This document shows, piece after piece, positions 48,572 through 59,746 of a DNA stretch of 64,000 nt (the stretch's first letter is position 1; each line of letters opens with the position of its first letter). The stretch is taken from the NCBI GenBank assembly GCA_963819115.1, contig CAWFUR010000011.1:248001-312000 (forward strand), given 5' to 3'. Under the pieces are notes generated by a model, which saw only the letters and a program-made list of their open reading frames with translations, was not told where the DNA came from and searched no databases. Made by a program: the position numbers and the translations under genes. This DNA is from JACVRW01 sp963819115. GTDB taxonomy: Bacteria > Actinomycetota > Thermoleophilia > Solirubrobacterales > Thermoleophilaceae.

Positions 48572-49767
48572 AGCGTGACGTGGTGATCACCGGCGTCGGG
48601 GCGGTCACGCCGCTCGGTGTCGGAGCGCGCACCCTGCACGAGCGCTGGACCGCGGGCCGATCCGGGATCGAGGACGGCCTCGGCCGCTGCGACGAGTTCG
48701 ACCCTCGCGAGCACCTGTCGGTGAAGGAGGTCCGGCGCTCGGACCGCTTCACCCAGCTCGCGCTCACGGCCGCGGGCGAGGCGCTGGCCGACGCCGGCTG
48801 GGACGAGGAGCCGCCCGGGGACCCGGACCGTTGCGCGTGCATCATCGGCACCGGGATCGGCGGCATCACCACGATCGAGGAGCAGCACACGATCATGGAG
48901 GAGCGCGGTGCCGACAAGGTCTCGCCGCTCGGGATACCGATCCTGATGGCGAACGCGGCCAGCGGTGTGACGGCGATGAAGTACGGCCTGCGCGGGCAGT
49001 CTTTCGGCACCGTGTCCGCCTGCGCGGCCGGGGCGCACGCGATCGGGATCGCCGCGCGGCTGATCGCCTACGGGGACGCCGACCAGGCGGTGGCGGGCGG
49101 CACCGAGTCCACGCTCACCCCGCTGACCCTGGCCGGCTTTCGGAAGATGGAGGCGCTGTCCAAGGTCGGCATCTCACGACCGTTCGACCGGCGCCGTGAC
49201 GGCTTCATTCTCGGCGAGGGCGCGGGGGTGCTCGTGCTGGAGGAGGCCTCGGCGGCGCGCGAGCGCGGCGCGCGGGTGCTCGGCCGGCTGGCGGGCTACG
49301 CCTCGACCTCCGACGCCTTCCACCTCACCGCACCGGAGCCCGGAGGCGGCGGCGCGGCCCGGGCCGTGCGACTGGCGCTGGAGGACGCGGGCGTGACTCC
49401 TGCGGAGGTGGCCTACGTGAACGCCCACGGCACCTCCACCGCGCTGAACGACCGCGCGGAGACCGAGGCGCTGAAGACTGCGCTCGGGGACAGCGCTCGG
49501 TCCACCCCCGTGAGCTCGCTGAAGTCCGCGATCGGGCATCTGCTCGGCGCGGCGGGCGCCGTGGAGGCCGTGGCCACCCTGCTGGCGCTGCGCGACCGGG
49601 TGGCCCCGCCGACGCTCAACTACGAGGAGCCCGACGAGGGGCTCGACCTGGACTACGTGCCGCGCGAGGCGCGCCCGCTCGCGAACGGCGACGGCCCGGT
49701 GGTGGGGATCTCGAACGCCTTTGGCTTCGGCGGGCACAACGCCGTGCTCTGCATCGAGGCCCCGTGA
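48568..49767 (+). CDS. fabF: 3-oxoacyl-[acyl-carrier-protein] synthase II
   Basis: The 399-residue condensing enzyme has the Cys-His-His triad: Cys in TVSACAAGAHAIG, His in VNAHGTSTALND and His in KSAIGHLLGAAGAVEA. DVVITGVGAVTPLG and SNAFGFGGHNAVL open and close the fold. It extends acyl-ACP with malonyl-ACP. The GTG start overlaps the acpP stop by 4 nt. Confidence 0.95.
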   Translation: MKRDVVITGVGAVTPLGVGARTLHERWTAGRSGIEDGLGRCDEFDPREHLSVKEVRRSDRFTQLALTAAGEALADAGWDEEPPGDPDRCACIIGTGIGGITTIEEQHTIMEERGADKVSPLGIPILMANAASGVTAMKYGLRGQSFGTVSACAAGAHAIGIAARLIAYGDADQAVAGGTESTLTPLTLAGFRKMEALSKVGISRPFDRRRDGFILGEGAGVLVLEEASAARERGARVLGRLAGYASTSDAFHLTAPEPGGGGAARAVRLALEDAGVTPAEVAYVNAHGTSTALNDRAETEALKTALGDSARSTPVSSLKSAIGHLLGAAGAVEAVATLLALRDRVAPPTLNYEEPDEGLDLDYVPREARPLANGDGPVVGISNAFGFGGHNAVLCIEAP

Positions 49768-50549
49768 GCGGCGCCCTGCTCGAGGGCAAGCGGCTCGTGA
49801 TCACCGGGGTCCTGACCCGGGGGAGCATCGCCTTCGCGGCGGCCACCCGCGCCCAGGAGCTCGGGGCCACGGTGGTGCTCACGAGCTTCGGCCGGGCGCG
49901 CCGCCTCACCGAGCGCGCGGCCGCGAAGCTGCCGGATCCGCCCGACGTGCTGGAGCTCGACGTGACCTCCCGGGCGGACCTCGCCGCCCTGCGGTCCGAG
50001 CTGGAGTCGCGCTGGGGACAGGTGGACGGCGTCCTCCACGCGGTGGCCTTCGCCCCGGGCGACGCGCTGGGCGGCGCCTTCCTCGACACGCCCGCGGAGT
50101 CGGCCGCCGAGGCCTTCCGAGTGAGCGCGTTCTCCTTCAAGGGGCTGGGTGCGGAGCTCGCCCCGTTGATGCCGTCCGGCAGCAGCCTGGTGGGCCTGAC
50201 CTTCGACGGCTCGCAGGCCTGGCCCGTGTACGACTGGATGGGCGTGGCCAAGGCGGCCCTCGAGGGCGTGTCGCGCTACCTCGCCCGCGACCTCGGCCCG
50301 CGCGGGGTGCGCGTGAACCTGGTGGCCGCCGGCCCGGTGTCCACCCCCGCGGCCGGGGGGATCCCGGGCTTCGACCGGCTGGCCTCGAGCTGGAGCGCCC
50401 AGGCGCCGCTGGGATGGGACACGGGCGACGCCTCGCCTGTGGCCGACGCGGTGTGCTTCCTCCTCTCCGACCTCTCGCGCGGGGTGAGCGGAGAGGTGCT
50501 CCACGTGGACGGCGGGTTCCACGCGATGGGCGCCCCGCTCAACCTGTGA
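49764..50549 (+). CDS. fabI: Enoyl-[acyl-carrier-protein] reductase (NADH)
   Basis: The 261-residue protein has the FabI/InhA-type start LLEGKRLVITGVLTRGSIAF, VDGVLHAVAFAPGDALGG, and catalytic Tyr/Lys in VYDWMGVAKAALEGVSRYLA with the FabI Yx6K spacing. VNLVAAGPVSTPAA and VSGEVLHVDGGFHAMG follow. It completes the elongation cycle. Its start overlaps the fabF stop by 4 nt. Confidence 0.93.
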   Translation: MSGALLEGKRLVITGVLTRGSIAFAAATRAQELGATVVLTSFGRARRLTERAAAKLPDPPDVLELDVTSRADLAALRSELESRWGQVDGVLHAVAFAPGDALGGAFLDTPAESAAEAFRVSAFSFKGLGAELAPLMPSGSSLVGLTFDGSQAWPVYDWMGVAKAALEGVSRYLARDLGPRGVRVNLVAAGPVSTPAAGGIPGFDRLASSWSAQAPLGWDTGDASPVADAVCFLLSDLSRGVSGEVLHVDGGFHAMGAPLNL

Positions 50550-50559
50550 GAATCGCCGC

Positions 50560-51339
50560 GTGCTGCTCGCCGTCGACGTAGGCAACACCCAGACCCACCT
50601 CGGGCTCTACCGCGAGGAGGAGCTGGTGCGCCACTGGCGCTTCGCCACGGTCCGCTTCGCCACGGCCGACGAGCTGGCCACCGTGGTGGACGGCATGCTC
50701 CGCCTGAGCGGGTCGGGGCTGAACGAGGTGGACCAGGCGATCGTCTCGTCCGTGGTGCCCTCGCTCGCCCAGGAGTACGAGCAGCTGATCGAGCGCTACC
50801 TCGATGGGCAGGGAGCGCTCGTCGGGCCCTCGCTGAAGACGGGGATGCCGATCCGCATCGATCGCCCGCAGGAGCTGGGCGCCGACCGCCTGGTGAACGC
50901 CGTGGCCGCCTTCGACCGGGTGGGCGGCGCGTGCATCGCCGTGGACTTCGGCACGGCCATCAACTACGACGTGGTGTCGAGCGAGGGCGAGTACCTGGGC
51001 GGCGTGATCTCCCCGGGCATCGAGATCTCGCTGGAGGCCCTGGCCTCGCGGGCGGCGCGGCTGCCTCGCGTGGACATAGAGGCCCCCCGCCACGCCATCG
51101 GCAAGGGCACCCAGGAGGCGATCCAGTCAGGCGTGGTCTACGGCTACGCCGGCCAGGTGGACGCGATCCTGGGCCGCCTCCGCGAGGAGCTGGGCGAGGA
51201 GGCCACGGCGATTGCCACCGGCGGATTCGCCAAGGCGATCGTGCCCCACTGCGAGGAGGTCGACGAGGTCGACGACCTGCTGACGCTGACCGGCCTGAAG
51301 CTGGTCTGGGAGCGCAACCAGGCCGGCAGCGGCTCGTAA
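50560..51339 (+). CDS. coaX: Type III pantothenate kinase
   Basis: The 259-residue ASKHA-fold enzyme phosphorylates pantothenate in CoA synthesis. LLAVDVGNTQTHLGLY, ELGADRLVNAVAAF and IAVDFGTAINYDVV are the phosphate- and substrate-binding motifs, and GVVYGYAGQVDAIL and ATGGFAKAI follow. Pairing CoA synthesis with the fab genes makes sense, since CoA supplies the ACP arm. The spacing of 10 nt to fabI suggests one operon. Confidence 0.95.
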   Translation: MLLAVDVGNTQTHLGLYREEELVRHWRFATVRFATADELATVVDGMLRLSGSGLNEVDQAIVSSVVPSLAQEYEQLIERYLDGQGALVGPSLKTGMPIRIDRPQELGADRLVNAVAAFDRVGGACIAVDFGTAINYDVVSSEGEYLGGVISPGIEISLEALASRAARLPRVDIEAPRHAIGKGTQEAIQSGVVYGYAGQVDAILGRLREELGEEATAIATGGFAKAIVPHCEEVDEVDDLLTLTGLKLVWERNQAGSGS

Positions 51340-51418
51340 CCCTCGTAACCCACAGGTCACACCGCGCGCGCCATGGTGGCCCGCATGGCCGACGCGAGTG
51401 ACGTTCACCCCCGTATAG

Positions 51419-52336
51419 GTGGTCAACGTAACGACCGATCGGTTGGCGGGCCTAGCTGCCCGCCAGCACGGAGTCGTTTCCCGCGAGCAACTTCGGCGGC
51501 TCGGGCTGACGGCGAAGGAGATCGACGGCCGGGTGGAGCGAGGCACACTTCACCTGCTCCATCGCGGTGTGTACTGCGTAGGCCATCCGAGCCTGTCGCT
51601 TCAGGGACGCTGGATGGCCGCGGTCCTCGCCGGTGGGCCCGGCGCGGTTCTCAGCCATCAGGCGGCGGGATGGCTGTGGCGCATCCGGGCATCCGGACCG
51701 TCGTGGATCGATGTGACGGTGACGAGCCAGCGCCGCCCGCGCCCCGGCCTCCGCTTCCACCGCTCCGCACTCCCGCCCGACGAGATCACCACCACGAACG
51801 GCATCCCCGTCACCACGGTCCCCCGCACGCTCCTCGACCTCGCGTCCGTGCTCACCCACCAACGGCTCCAGCACGCCGTCCACGAGGTGGAGGTGCTGCG
51901 GCTCACCGACCGGCTCTCGCTCCCTGCCCTGATGGCCCGGCACCCCCGTCGCCAGGGGACCGCGAACCTCAGGCGCGCCCTAGCCACCCCAGCACGGATG
52001 ACCCGAACCGAGCTGGAGCGCCGTTACCTCCACCTGCTGACCCAGCACCACATCGACCCACCGCGCACAAACGCGCTGATCGCAGTGAGCCACACGAGAA
52101 CCTTGGAGGTCGATTGCGCGTGGCCGCACCAGCGCCTCATCGTCGAGCTGGACGGCCGCGGTGCGCACGACACAGCCCGTGCTTTCGAGAGAGACCGCGA
52201 ACGAGACCGGCTTCTGATGCTCGCGGGCTGGCGCGTCGCGCGCTTCACCCAGCGGCAGTTGGCCGAACATCCGGGCGAAGTCGCGGGCCAAACACGGGCC
52301 CTGCTCGTGCCCCCGGCGCTACCGTCCACCACGTGA
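51419..52336 (+). CDS. AbiEi-like HTH plus DUF559 (Vsr-type nuclease fold) protein
   Basis: The 305-residue product has an N-terminal winged-helix of the AbiEi antitoxin type (LAARQHGVVSREQLRRLGLT, RGTLHLLHRGVYCVG). A middle domain at about 90-190 carries SALPPDEITTTNGIPVTTVPRTLLDLA. The C-terminal DUF559 domain (EVDCAWPHQRLIVELDGRGA with RDRLLMLAGWRVARFT) has the Asp and Glu/Asp pattern of a PD-(D/E)XK nuclease. No AbiEii toxin is adjacent, so an orphan of this widespread actinobacterial family is likely. It overlaps the dus start by one base. Confidence 0.85.
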   Translation: MVNVTTDRLAGLAARQHGVVSREQLRRLGLTAKEIDGRVERGTLHLLHRGVYCVGHPSLSLQGRWMAAVLAGGPGAVLSHQAAGWLWRIRASGPSWIDVTVTSQRRPRPGLRFHRSALPPDEITTTNGIPVTTVPRTLLDLASVLTHQRLQHAVHEVEVLRLTDRLSLPALMARHPRRQGTANLRRALATPARMTRTELERRYLHLLTQHHIDPPRTNALIAVSHTRTLEVDCAWPHQRLIVELDGRGAHDTARAFERDRERDRLLMLAGWRVARFTQRQLAEHPGEVAGQTRALLVPPALPSTT

Positions 52337-53319
52337 TGCCCGCTCTCACCGACCCCTGGACGCTCGGCGGCCACCGCCTGCCGAACCGGCTGGTGCTGGC
52401 TCCGCTGGCGGGCATCGGCAACTGGTTCGTCCGCCTCCAGGCCAAGCGCTTCGGCGCCGGGCTCGTGACATCGGAGATGGTCTCGAGCTTCGGCCTCGCC
52501 TACGGCAACGCTCGCACGGTGGACCAGTTCCTGCGCATCCACCCGGACGAGCACCCGGTGTCGATCCAGCTCTTCGGCCAGGACGCCGAGATCATGAAGC
52601 GGGCGGCCGCCATGGCGGCCGAGGCTGGGGCGGACCTCATCGACCTCAACATGGGCTGCCCGGTGAAGAAGGTCTGCCGGACGGGCGCCGGCGTGGCCAT
52701 GCTCGACGACCCGGACCGCGCCGTGGCCGTGGCCCGGGCGGCGGGCGAGGGCTCGGGCCTCCCGGTCACGGTGAAGCTCCGTCCCGGCCGCGACCGGGGC
52801 GACCGCGCGGGCGTCACCTTGGCGCGGCGCCTGGTGGACGAGGCGGGCGTCGCCGGCATCGCCTTCCACCCGCGGCACGCCTCCCAAGGGCACTCGGGTG
52901 GTCCCGACTACGCCCTCGCCCGCGAGCTGGCCGAGTCGCTCCCGGTTCCGCTGATCGTGTCCGGCGGCCTCTCCTCGGACGAGAGGGCGGTGGCCGCCTT
53001 CGAGGAGAGCGGCGCCGACGCCGTGATGCTGGCCCGCGGGTCGCTCGGCAACCCATGGCGCTTCTCCCGCCTGCTGGGCGAGTACCACGGCGATCCCTCC
53101 CACCGCGAGGTGATCGAGGAGCTCGGCTGGGTGATCGACCGCGCGGAGGAGCACCTGGGCGCCGAGCGCGCAGGCCGCTATTTGCGGAAGTTCTACCCCT
53201 GGTACGCGGACACGCTGGGATTGACGCGCCGCCGGCGCGAGCCGCTCGTCACCGCTCCCACGACGGCCCACGCGCGGGCCGTGCTGGAGGCGCTCGACAC
53301 ACCGATCACGGTTTCCTGA
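52336..53319 (+). CDS. tRNA-dihydrouridine synthase
   Basis: The 327-residue flavoenzyme reduces uridines in tRNA. LVLAPLAGIGNWFVRLQAKR, DLNMGCPVKKVCRTGAGVAML (split after the conserved Cys region), VTVKLRPG, GIAFHPRHASQGHSG and VMLARGSLGNPW match Dus, most like the DusB branch. The ATG at 52336 overlaps the previous stop. A hairpin spans its stop codon. Confidence 0.92.
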   Translation: MPALTDPWTLGGHRLPNRLVLAPLAGIGNWFVRLQAKRFGAGLVTSEMVSSFGLAYGNARTVDQFLRIHPDEHPVSIQLFGQDAEIMKRAAAMAAEAGADLIDLNMGCPVKKVCRTGAGVAMLDDPDRAVAVARAAGEGSGLPVTVKLRPGRDRGDRAGVTLARRLVDEAGVAGIAFHPRHASQGHSGGPDYALARELAESLPVPLIVSGGLSSDERAVAAFEESGADAVMLARGSLGNPWRFSRLLGEYHGDPSHREVIEELGWVIDRAEEHLGAERAGRYLRKFYPWYADTLGLTRRRREPLVTAPTTAHARAVLEALDTPITVS

Positions 53320-53324
53320 TCGGT
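53301..53324 (+). terminator. Hairpin spanning the dus stop codon
   Basis: ACCGATCA (53301-53308) and TGATCGGT (53317-53324) form a perfect 8-bp stem with an 8-nt loop. The stop codon (53317-53319) lies in the right arm. There is no T-tract directly after it. Confidence 0.5.
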
Positions 53325-53358
53325 TACAGAACCGGCCGGAGAAGCCCAAAACGGTTGC

Positions 53359-53400
53359 TACACTGCTGCGTCCCCTCCGGTCCGACAGGAGGGTTTTTAT
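53359..53400 (+). promoter_or_regulatory. greA leader: candidate -10 and terminator-like hairpin holding the ribosome site
   Basis: TACACT (53359-53364) is a possible -10. Downstream, CCCTCC (53373-53378) pairs with GGAGGG (53388-53393), and TTTTT follows at 53394-53398, two bases before the ATG. The right arm is also the only good Shine-Dalgarno sequence. The hairpin could terminate transcription before the gene or hide the ribosome site. Confidence 0.6.
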
Positions 53401-53886
53401 ATGGCAGCCGCTCGCGAAACAGTCATGACACCCAAGGGCCTCGAGGAACTCAAGGTCAAGATCGAGCACCTGCGGACCGACCGCCGGCGCGAGGTGGCTG
53501 AGCGCATCAAGGAAGCCCGCGAGTTCGGCGACATCTCGGAGAACTCCGAGTACGACGACGCCAAGAACGAGCAGGCCATGCTCGAGAAGCAGATCAACGA
53601 TCTCGAGGAGAAGCTGCGCGGCGCCCGCGTGATCGACGAGAAGCAGGTGGACACGGACGTCGTGGGAGTGGGCGTGACCGTCCACGTGAAGGACCAGAAG
53701 ACGGAGAAGTCCTCGAAGTACCAGATCGTGGGATCGGCGGAGGCCTCGCCGGCCGACAGCAGGCTCTCGAACGAGTCGCCTGTCGGAAAGGCGCTGATCG
53801 GCCATCGCCGCGGCGAGACGATCACCGTGGCGGTGCCCCGCGGCCCCGCCCGCAAGCTCAAGATCACCAAGATCGAACGCGCCTAG
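53401..53886 (+). CDS. greA: Transcription elongation factor GreA
   Basis: The 161-residue factor rescues backtracked RNA polymerase. MTPKGLEELKVKIEHLRTDRR starts the coiled coil, whose tip DISENSEYDDAKNEQ contains the acidic residues that act in the polymerase channel. The C-terminal FKBP-like domain includes SNESPVGKALIGHRRGETI. Its leader has a terminator-like hairpin, reminiscent of E. coli greA, which is attenuated by its own leader. Confidence 0.96.
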   Translation: MAAARETVMTPKGLEELKVKIEHLRTDRRREVAERIKEAREFGDISENSEYDDAKNEQAMLEKQINDLEEKLRGARVIDEKQVDTDVVGVGVTVHVKDQKTEKSSKYQIVGSAEASPADSRLSNESPVGKALIGHRRGETITVAVPRGPARKLKITKIERA

Positions 53887-53901
53887 GGACGGCGTCCGGG
53901 C

Positions 53902-53922
53902 GCACGCGGCCAAGCCGCGTGC
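53902..53922 (+). terminator. Hairpin after greA
   Basis: GCACGCGGC (53902-53910) and GCCGCGTGC (53914-53922) form a perfect 9-bp stem with loop CAA, 15 nt after the stop. No U-tract follows; the next bases form a smaller GGCGCCGGCGC palindrome. Confidence 0.6.
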
Positions 53923-53954
53923 TTCGGCGAAGCCGGCGCCGGCGCACTCGCGCA

Positions 53955-53960
53955 TAGAGT
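53955..53960 (+). promoter_or_regulatory. Candidate -10 hexamer TAGAGT (leaderless)
   Basis: TAGAGT ends 7 nt before the lysS GTG at 53968, with no Shine-Dalgarno between them. Confidence 0.45.
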
Positions 53961-53967
53961 CTCGCGC

Positions 53968-55395
53968 GTGGATGACCGCCGCGCGAAGCTGGAGCGCCTC
54001 CGGGCCGAGGGGATAGAGCCCTTCCCGCACGCCTTCCCCGATGTCGTCCCGATCGCGGGCGTGCACCAGGACCACTCCGGGCTCGAGGAAGGCGAGGAAA
54101 CGGACAGCGCCTATCGCGTGGCCGGCCGCCTGGCGGCCCGGCGAGGCCATGGCGGCGCCGCGTTCCTGGACCTGGTGGACCGCTCCGGCCGCATCCAGGT
54201 CCATGCCCGCCGCGACGTGCTCGGCGAGGAGTCCTTCGACACTCTCGTCTCGCTCGACCTCGGCGACCTGATCGGGGTGGACGGCACCGCCTTCCGCTCG
54301 CGCCGCGGCGAGCTCAGCCTGCGGGCCACCGGCTGGACGCTGCTCGCGAAGTCACTGCGCGCCCCGCCGGAGAAGTTCCACGGTCTCGAGGACGTGGAGA
54401 CCCGCTACCGCCACCGCGAGATCGACCTGATCGCCAACGAGGAGGTGCGGGAGCTCTTCATCCTGCGCACGAAGGTGGTGCGCGCGATCCGCCGCTGGCT
54501 CGACGACCGCGGCTTCCTCGAGGTCGAGACCCCGGTGCTGCAGCCCCTCTACGGCGGCGCGCTCGCCGCCCCGTTCACCACCCACCACAACGCGCTCGAC
54601 CGCGACCTCTTCCTGCGCATCGCCGACGAGCTGTATCTGAAGCGCCTGATCGTCGGCGGCCTCGAGCGCGTGTACGAGATCGGCAAGGACTTCCGCAACG
54701 AGGGCGTGTCCCACAAGCACAACCCCGAGTTCACGATGCTCGAGTGGTACGAGGCGTACGCGGACTACACCGACATCGCGGCACGGCTGGAGGAGCTCAT
54801 CTCGTACGTCGCGGAGGAGGTCGGCTACGACGGTCCCGTGGACTTCTCCACCCCGTGGCGCCGGGTCACCCTGCGTGAGGCCATCCAGGAGAAGACCGGC
54901 CTGGACGTACTCGCCCACCGTGACCGCGACGAGCTCGTGGCGGCCGCCGCCGAGCGCGACATCAAGCTCGATCCCACCGCCACCTGGGGCAAGCTCGTGG
55001 ACGACCTCCTGTCCAAGCACGTGGAACCCGGGCTCGAGCAGCCCACGTTCGTGCTCGACTACCCGAAGGAACTGTCGCCCTTCGCCAAGGACCATCGCTC
55101 GGAGCCGGGGCTGGTGGAGCGGTTCGAGTGCTTCGCCGCCGGCATGGAGTTCTCCAACGCCTTCACCGAGTTGAACGACCCCGACGAGCAGCGCGCGCGC
55201 TTCGAGCAGCAGCAGCGTGACCACGCCGCCGGCGACGAGGAGACCCAGCCCTACGACGAGGACTACGTGCGGGCGCTGGAGCACGGCATGCCCCCCACCG
55301 GGGGAATCGGCGTGGGCATCGACCGCCTGGTCATGATCCTCACCGGCAGCACGTCGGTGCGCGAGGTCCTGCTGTTCCCCGCCATGCGGGACTGA
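53968..55395 (+). CDS. lysS: Lysyl-tRNA synthetase, class II
   Basis: The 475-residue enzyme has an N-terminal OB-fold anticodon domain (AYRVAGRLAARRGHGGAAFL, DLVDRSGRIQVH). The class II core follows: motif 1 region RRWLDDRGFLEVETPVL, motif 2 GKDFRNEGVSHKHNPEFTM and motif 3 GIGVGIDRLVMILTGS. The end VLLFPAMRD is typical. It is slightly shorter than most bacterial LysS. It appears leaderless, and a hairpin overlaps the stop codon. Confidence 0.96.
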   Translation: MDDRRAKLERLRAEGIEPFPHAFPDVVPIAGVHQDHSGLEEGEETDSAYRVAGRLAARRGHGGAAFLDLVDRSGRIQVHARRDVLGEESFDTLVSLDLGDLIGVDGTAFRSRRGELSLRATGWTLLAKSLRAPPEKFHGLEDVETRYRHREIDLIANEEVRELFILRTKVVRAIRRWLDDRGFLEVETPVLQPLYGGALAAPFTTHHNALDRDLFLRIADELYLKRLIVGGLERVYEIGKDFRNEGVSHKHNPEFTMLEWYEAYADYTDIAARLEELISYVAEEVGYDGPVDFSTPWRRVTLREAIQEKTGLDVLAHRDRDELVAAAAERDIKLDPTATWGKLVDDLLSKHVEPGLEQPTFVLDYPKELSPFAKDHRSEPGLVERFECFAAGMEFSNAFTELNDPDEQRARFEQQQRDHAAGDEETQPYDEDYVRALEHGMPPTGGIGVGIDRLVMILTGSTSVREVLLFPAMRD

Positions 55396-55412
55396 CGCAG
55401 CCTCAGTCCCGC
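55386..55412 (+). terminator. Hairpin spanning the lysS stop codon
   Basis: GCGGGACTGA (55386-55395) and TCAGTCCCGC (55403-55412) form a perfect 10-bp stem with a 7-nt loop. The stop codon TGA is the last part of the left arm. Confidence 0.65.
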
Positions 55413-55481
55413 CGAAACTCCTCGTTGAGAGCGGGATTAAGGGTGCGGTAACACCGAAAGGACAGCCGAGGGGCGTTGGTA

Positions 55482-55517
55482 GACTCGCCTTTCAGGCAGG
55501 ATCGTTGACTCGCCCTT
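55482..55517. promoter_or_regulatory. Direct repeats in the clpC promoter region
   Basis: GACTCGCCTTTC (from 55482) and GACTCGCCCTTC (from 55507) are spaced 25 bp apart. TAGACT at 55480-55485 and TTGACT at 55505-55510 overlap the two copies and could be promoter hexamers. No ClgR, HspR or CtsR consensus is recognisable. Confidence 0.4.
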
Positions 55518-55606
55518 CTCATACACCTGGCGTAGATGCCGATGTAGGGGGAAAGTGGACGGGGCAGCGTCCGGCCTCGTAGCACCCGACAAGAAGAGAG
55601 CAAGCC

Positions 55607-58222
<2,616 letters not shown>

Positions 58223-58237
58223 CCGGCCGAACTCCGG

Positions 58238-58258
58238 CGCAGCGCTCTAGACGCTGCG
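58238..58258. terminator. Bidirectional hairpin between clpC and P450 genes
   Basis: CGCAGCG (58238-58244) pairs with CGCTGCG (58252-58258) around CTCTAGA. The P450 stop codon (58247-58249 on the minus strand) lies in the loop, so the hairpin can serve both convergent genes. Confidence 0.55.
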
Positions 58259-59644
58259 GCTGGTGACCACGACCCGAGCGCCCTCGGCGGGGATCATCGT
58301 CACGTTGCGGTGCCGCGCCCGCTCGGGCCGTGGGTCGGCCGCCACGAGGTCGGTTCGCCTGGAGATCGTGTCGAGCACCACGCGCTGCTCGGCCATGGCC
58401 AGCGCGGCGCCCAGGCAGCGGCGGATGCCGCCGCCGAAGGGGATCCAGGAGTAGGTGCCGGGCTTGCGCCCGACGAACCGCTCCGGGCGGAACGCGTAGG
58501 GCTCGGGGTACACGTCCTCGCGGTGGTGCACGAGCAGGATGCTGATCAGCACCGAGCTGTCCCCGGGCACGCCGTACTCGCCCAGCCGCCAGGGCACGGT
58601 CACGATGCGGCCGATGATCGGGATCACCGGGCGGGAGCGCATCGTCTCGTGGATCGTGGCCTCCACGTAGCCGTCGGGATCCTCGCCGGAACGCGTGACG
58701 TCGCGCAGCCGGTCGTAGGCCTGAGGGTGGCGCACCAGGCGCTCGAAGGCCCAGGCCAGGGAGTTGGCCGTGGTCTCGTGGCCGGCGAGCACAAGCGTGA
58801 GCAGCTCGTCCCGGAGCTCGCCGTCGGTCAGGCGCTCGCCGTCCTCGGTCTCCGCGTCGAGCAGCAGGGAGAGGATGTCGGTGCCGCGCTCGGCCCGGCG
58901 CCGGGCCGCGATCACCGCGTACACGTGGCGGTCGAGGTACGCGAGCGCCGCCTTGGTCACGCCCACGGGCTCGTCCTTGCCCGTGTTCAGGAGCTCGAAC
59001 AGCTGGGCCTCGGGCCGGGTGGAGAGGTTCACGAGCACGCGTATCGCGCGACGGAAGGCGTGCTCGGGCGTGCCCGGTGCCGGCCTGCCCTCGATGCCGA
59101 AGATGCCGGCCATGATCACGTCGAGGGTGATGGCCTGCATGCGGGGCGCCATCGCGAACGGCTTGCCGAGCGGCCATCGGTCGATCTCGCGGTCGGCGGC
59201 CTCGGCGATCATCCGCGTGTAGCGCTCCACCGCCTCGCCGTGGAATGGCGGGAGCAGCAGCTTGCGCTGGCGCATGTGGCGGGGGCCGATGGCGGTGAGC
59301 ACGGAGTTCGGGCCCACGATCGGGCGCAGAGGGGATTCCCCGGTGATCGACGGAGCCTGCTCGGGCCTGGCCGTGAAGAGCGACTTCACGTGGTCGGGAT
59401 GCGACGTGACCGCCGCCACGTCGCGGCGGCCCACCATCGTGTCTATCCGGAAGACGTCGCCGAGCTCGCGGTGCGCGCGCGACATGAACTCGATCTGGCG
59501 GATGCCGAGCCGAAGGGTCTGGAGGGCCTTCGGCATCTCCACGCGCGGCGGAAGCGGGGGCAGCGCCTCGCCGTCGGCCAGCGGCCCGGCCGGGGATGGT
59601 GCTGCGGCCTGTTGCTCGGCCAGAGCTTCTGCGGTCGCGCTCAT
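58247..59644 (-). CDS. Cytochrome P450
   Basis: From ATG 59644 the product has 465 residues. Motifs are LVLAGHETTANSLAWAFERL (I helix, split to the conserved AGHET), ExxR in IHETMRSRP and the heme loop FGGGIRRCLGAALAMAE. The VPWRLGEYGVPGDS region resembles CYP110-type fatty-acid or terpene hydroxylases, a tentative call. GTG 59677 would extend the protein into a repeat element. I prefer ATG 59644 because AGGAG lies about 10 nt upstream, itself within the degenerate end of that repeat. A TetR gene is divergent. Confidence 0.92.
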   Translation of the reverse strand: MSATAEALAEQQAAAPSPAGPLADGEALPPLPPRVEMPKALQTLRLGIRQIEFMSRAHRELGDVFRIDTMVGRRDVAAVTSHPDHVKSLFTARPEQAPSITGESPLRPIVGPNSVLTAIGPRHMRQRKLLLPPFHGEAVERYTRMIAEAADREIDRWPLGKPFAMAPRMQAITLDVIMAGIFGIEGRPAPGTPEHAFRRAIRVLVNLSTRPEAQLFELLNTGKDEPVGVTKAALAYLDRHVYAVIAARRRAERGTDILSLLLDAETEDGERLTDGELRDELLTLVLAGHETTANSLAWAFERLVRHPQAYDRLRDVTRSGEDPDGYVEATIHETMRSRPVIPIIGRIVTVPWRLGEYGVPGDSSVLISILLVHHREDVYPEPYAFRPERFVGRKPGTYSWIPFGGGIRRCLGAALAMAEQRVVLDTISRRTDLVAADPRPERARHRNVTMIPAEGARVVVTSRSV

Positions 59645-59649
59645 CAGAT

Positions 59650-59700
59650 GACATCGCTCCTGTGCTCGCCTGATCACCGATCAGGCTGCGCGCCTTGCGC
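59650..59700 (-). repeat. Dispersed palindromic repeat, copy 13 (degenerate T subtype)
   Basis: On the minus strand: GCGCGCA, stem GCCTGATC GGT GATCAGGC, then GAGCACAGGAGCGATGTC. The stem is perfect; the flanks have drifted. The right flank supplies the likely ribosome-binding AGGAG of the P450 gene. Confidence 0.85.
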
Positions 59701-59746
59701 GCTCTCCCTATTGAACTCCAAGTACAACGGGAAGGGAAGGGCCAAT

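Noticed and set aside
51419..52336. Type IV toxin-antitoxin (AbiE) system
   Set aside because: There is no AbiEii nucleotidyltransferase next to it. The C-terminal DUF559 domain points to the common orphan family instead.
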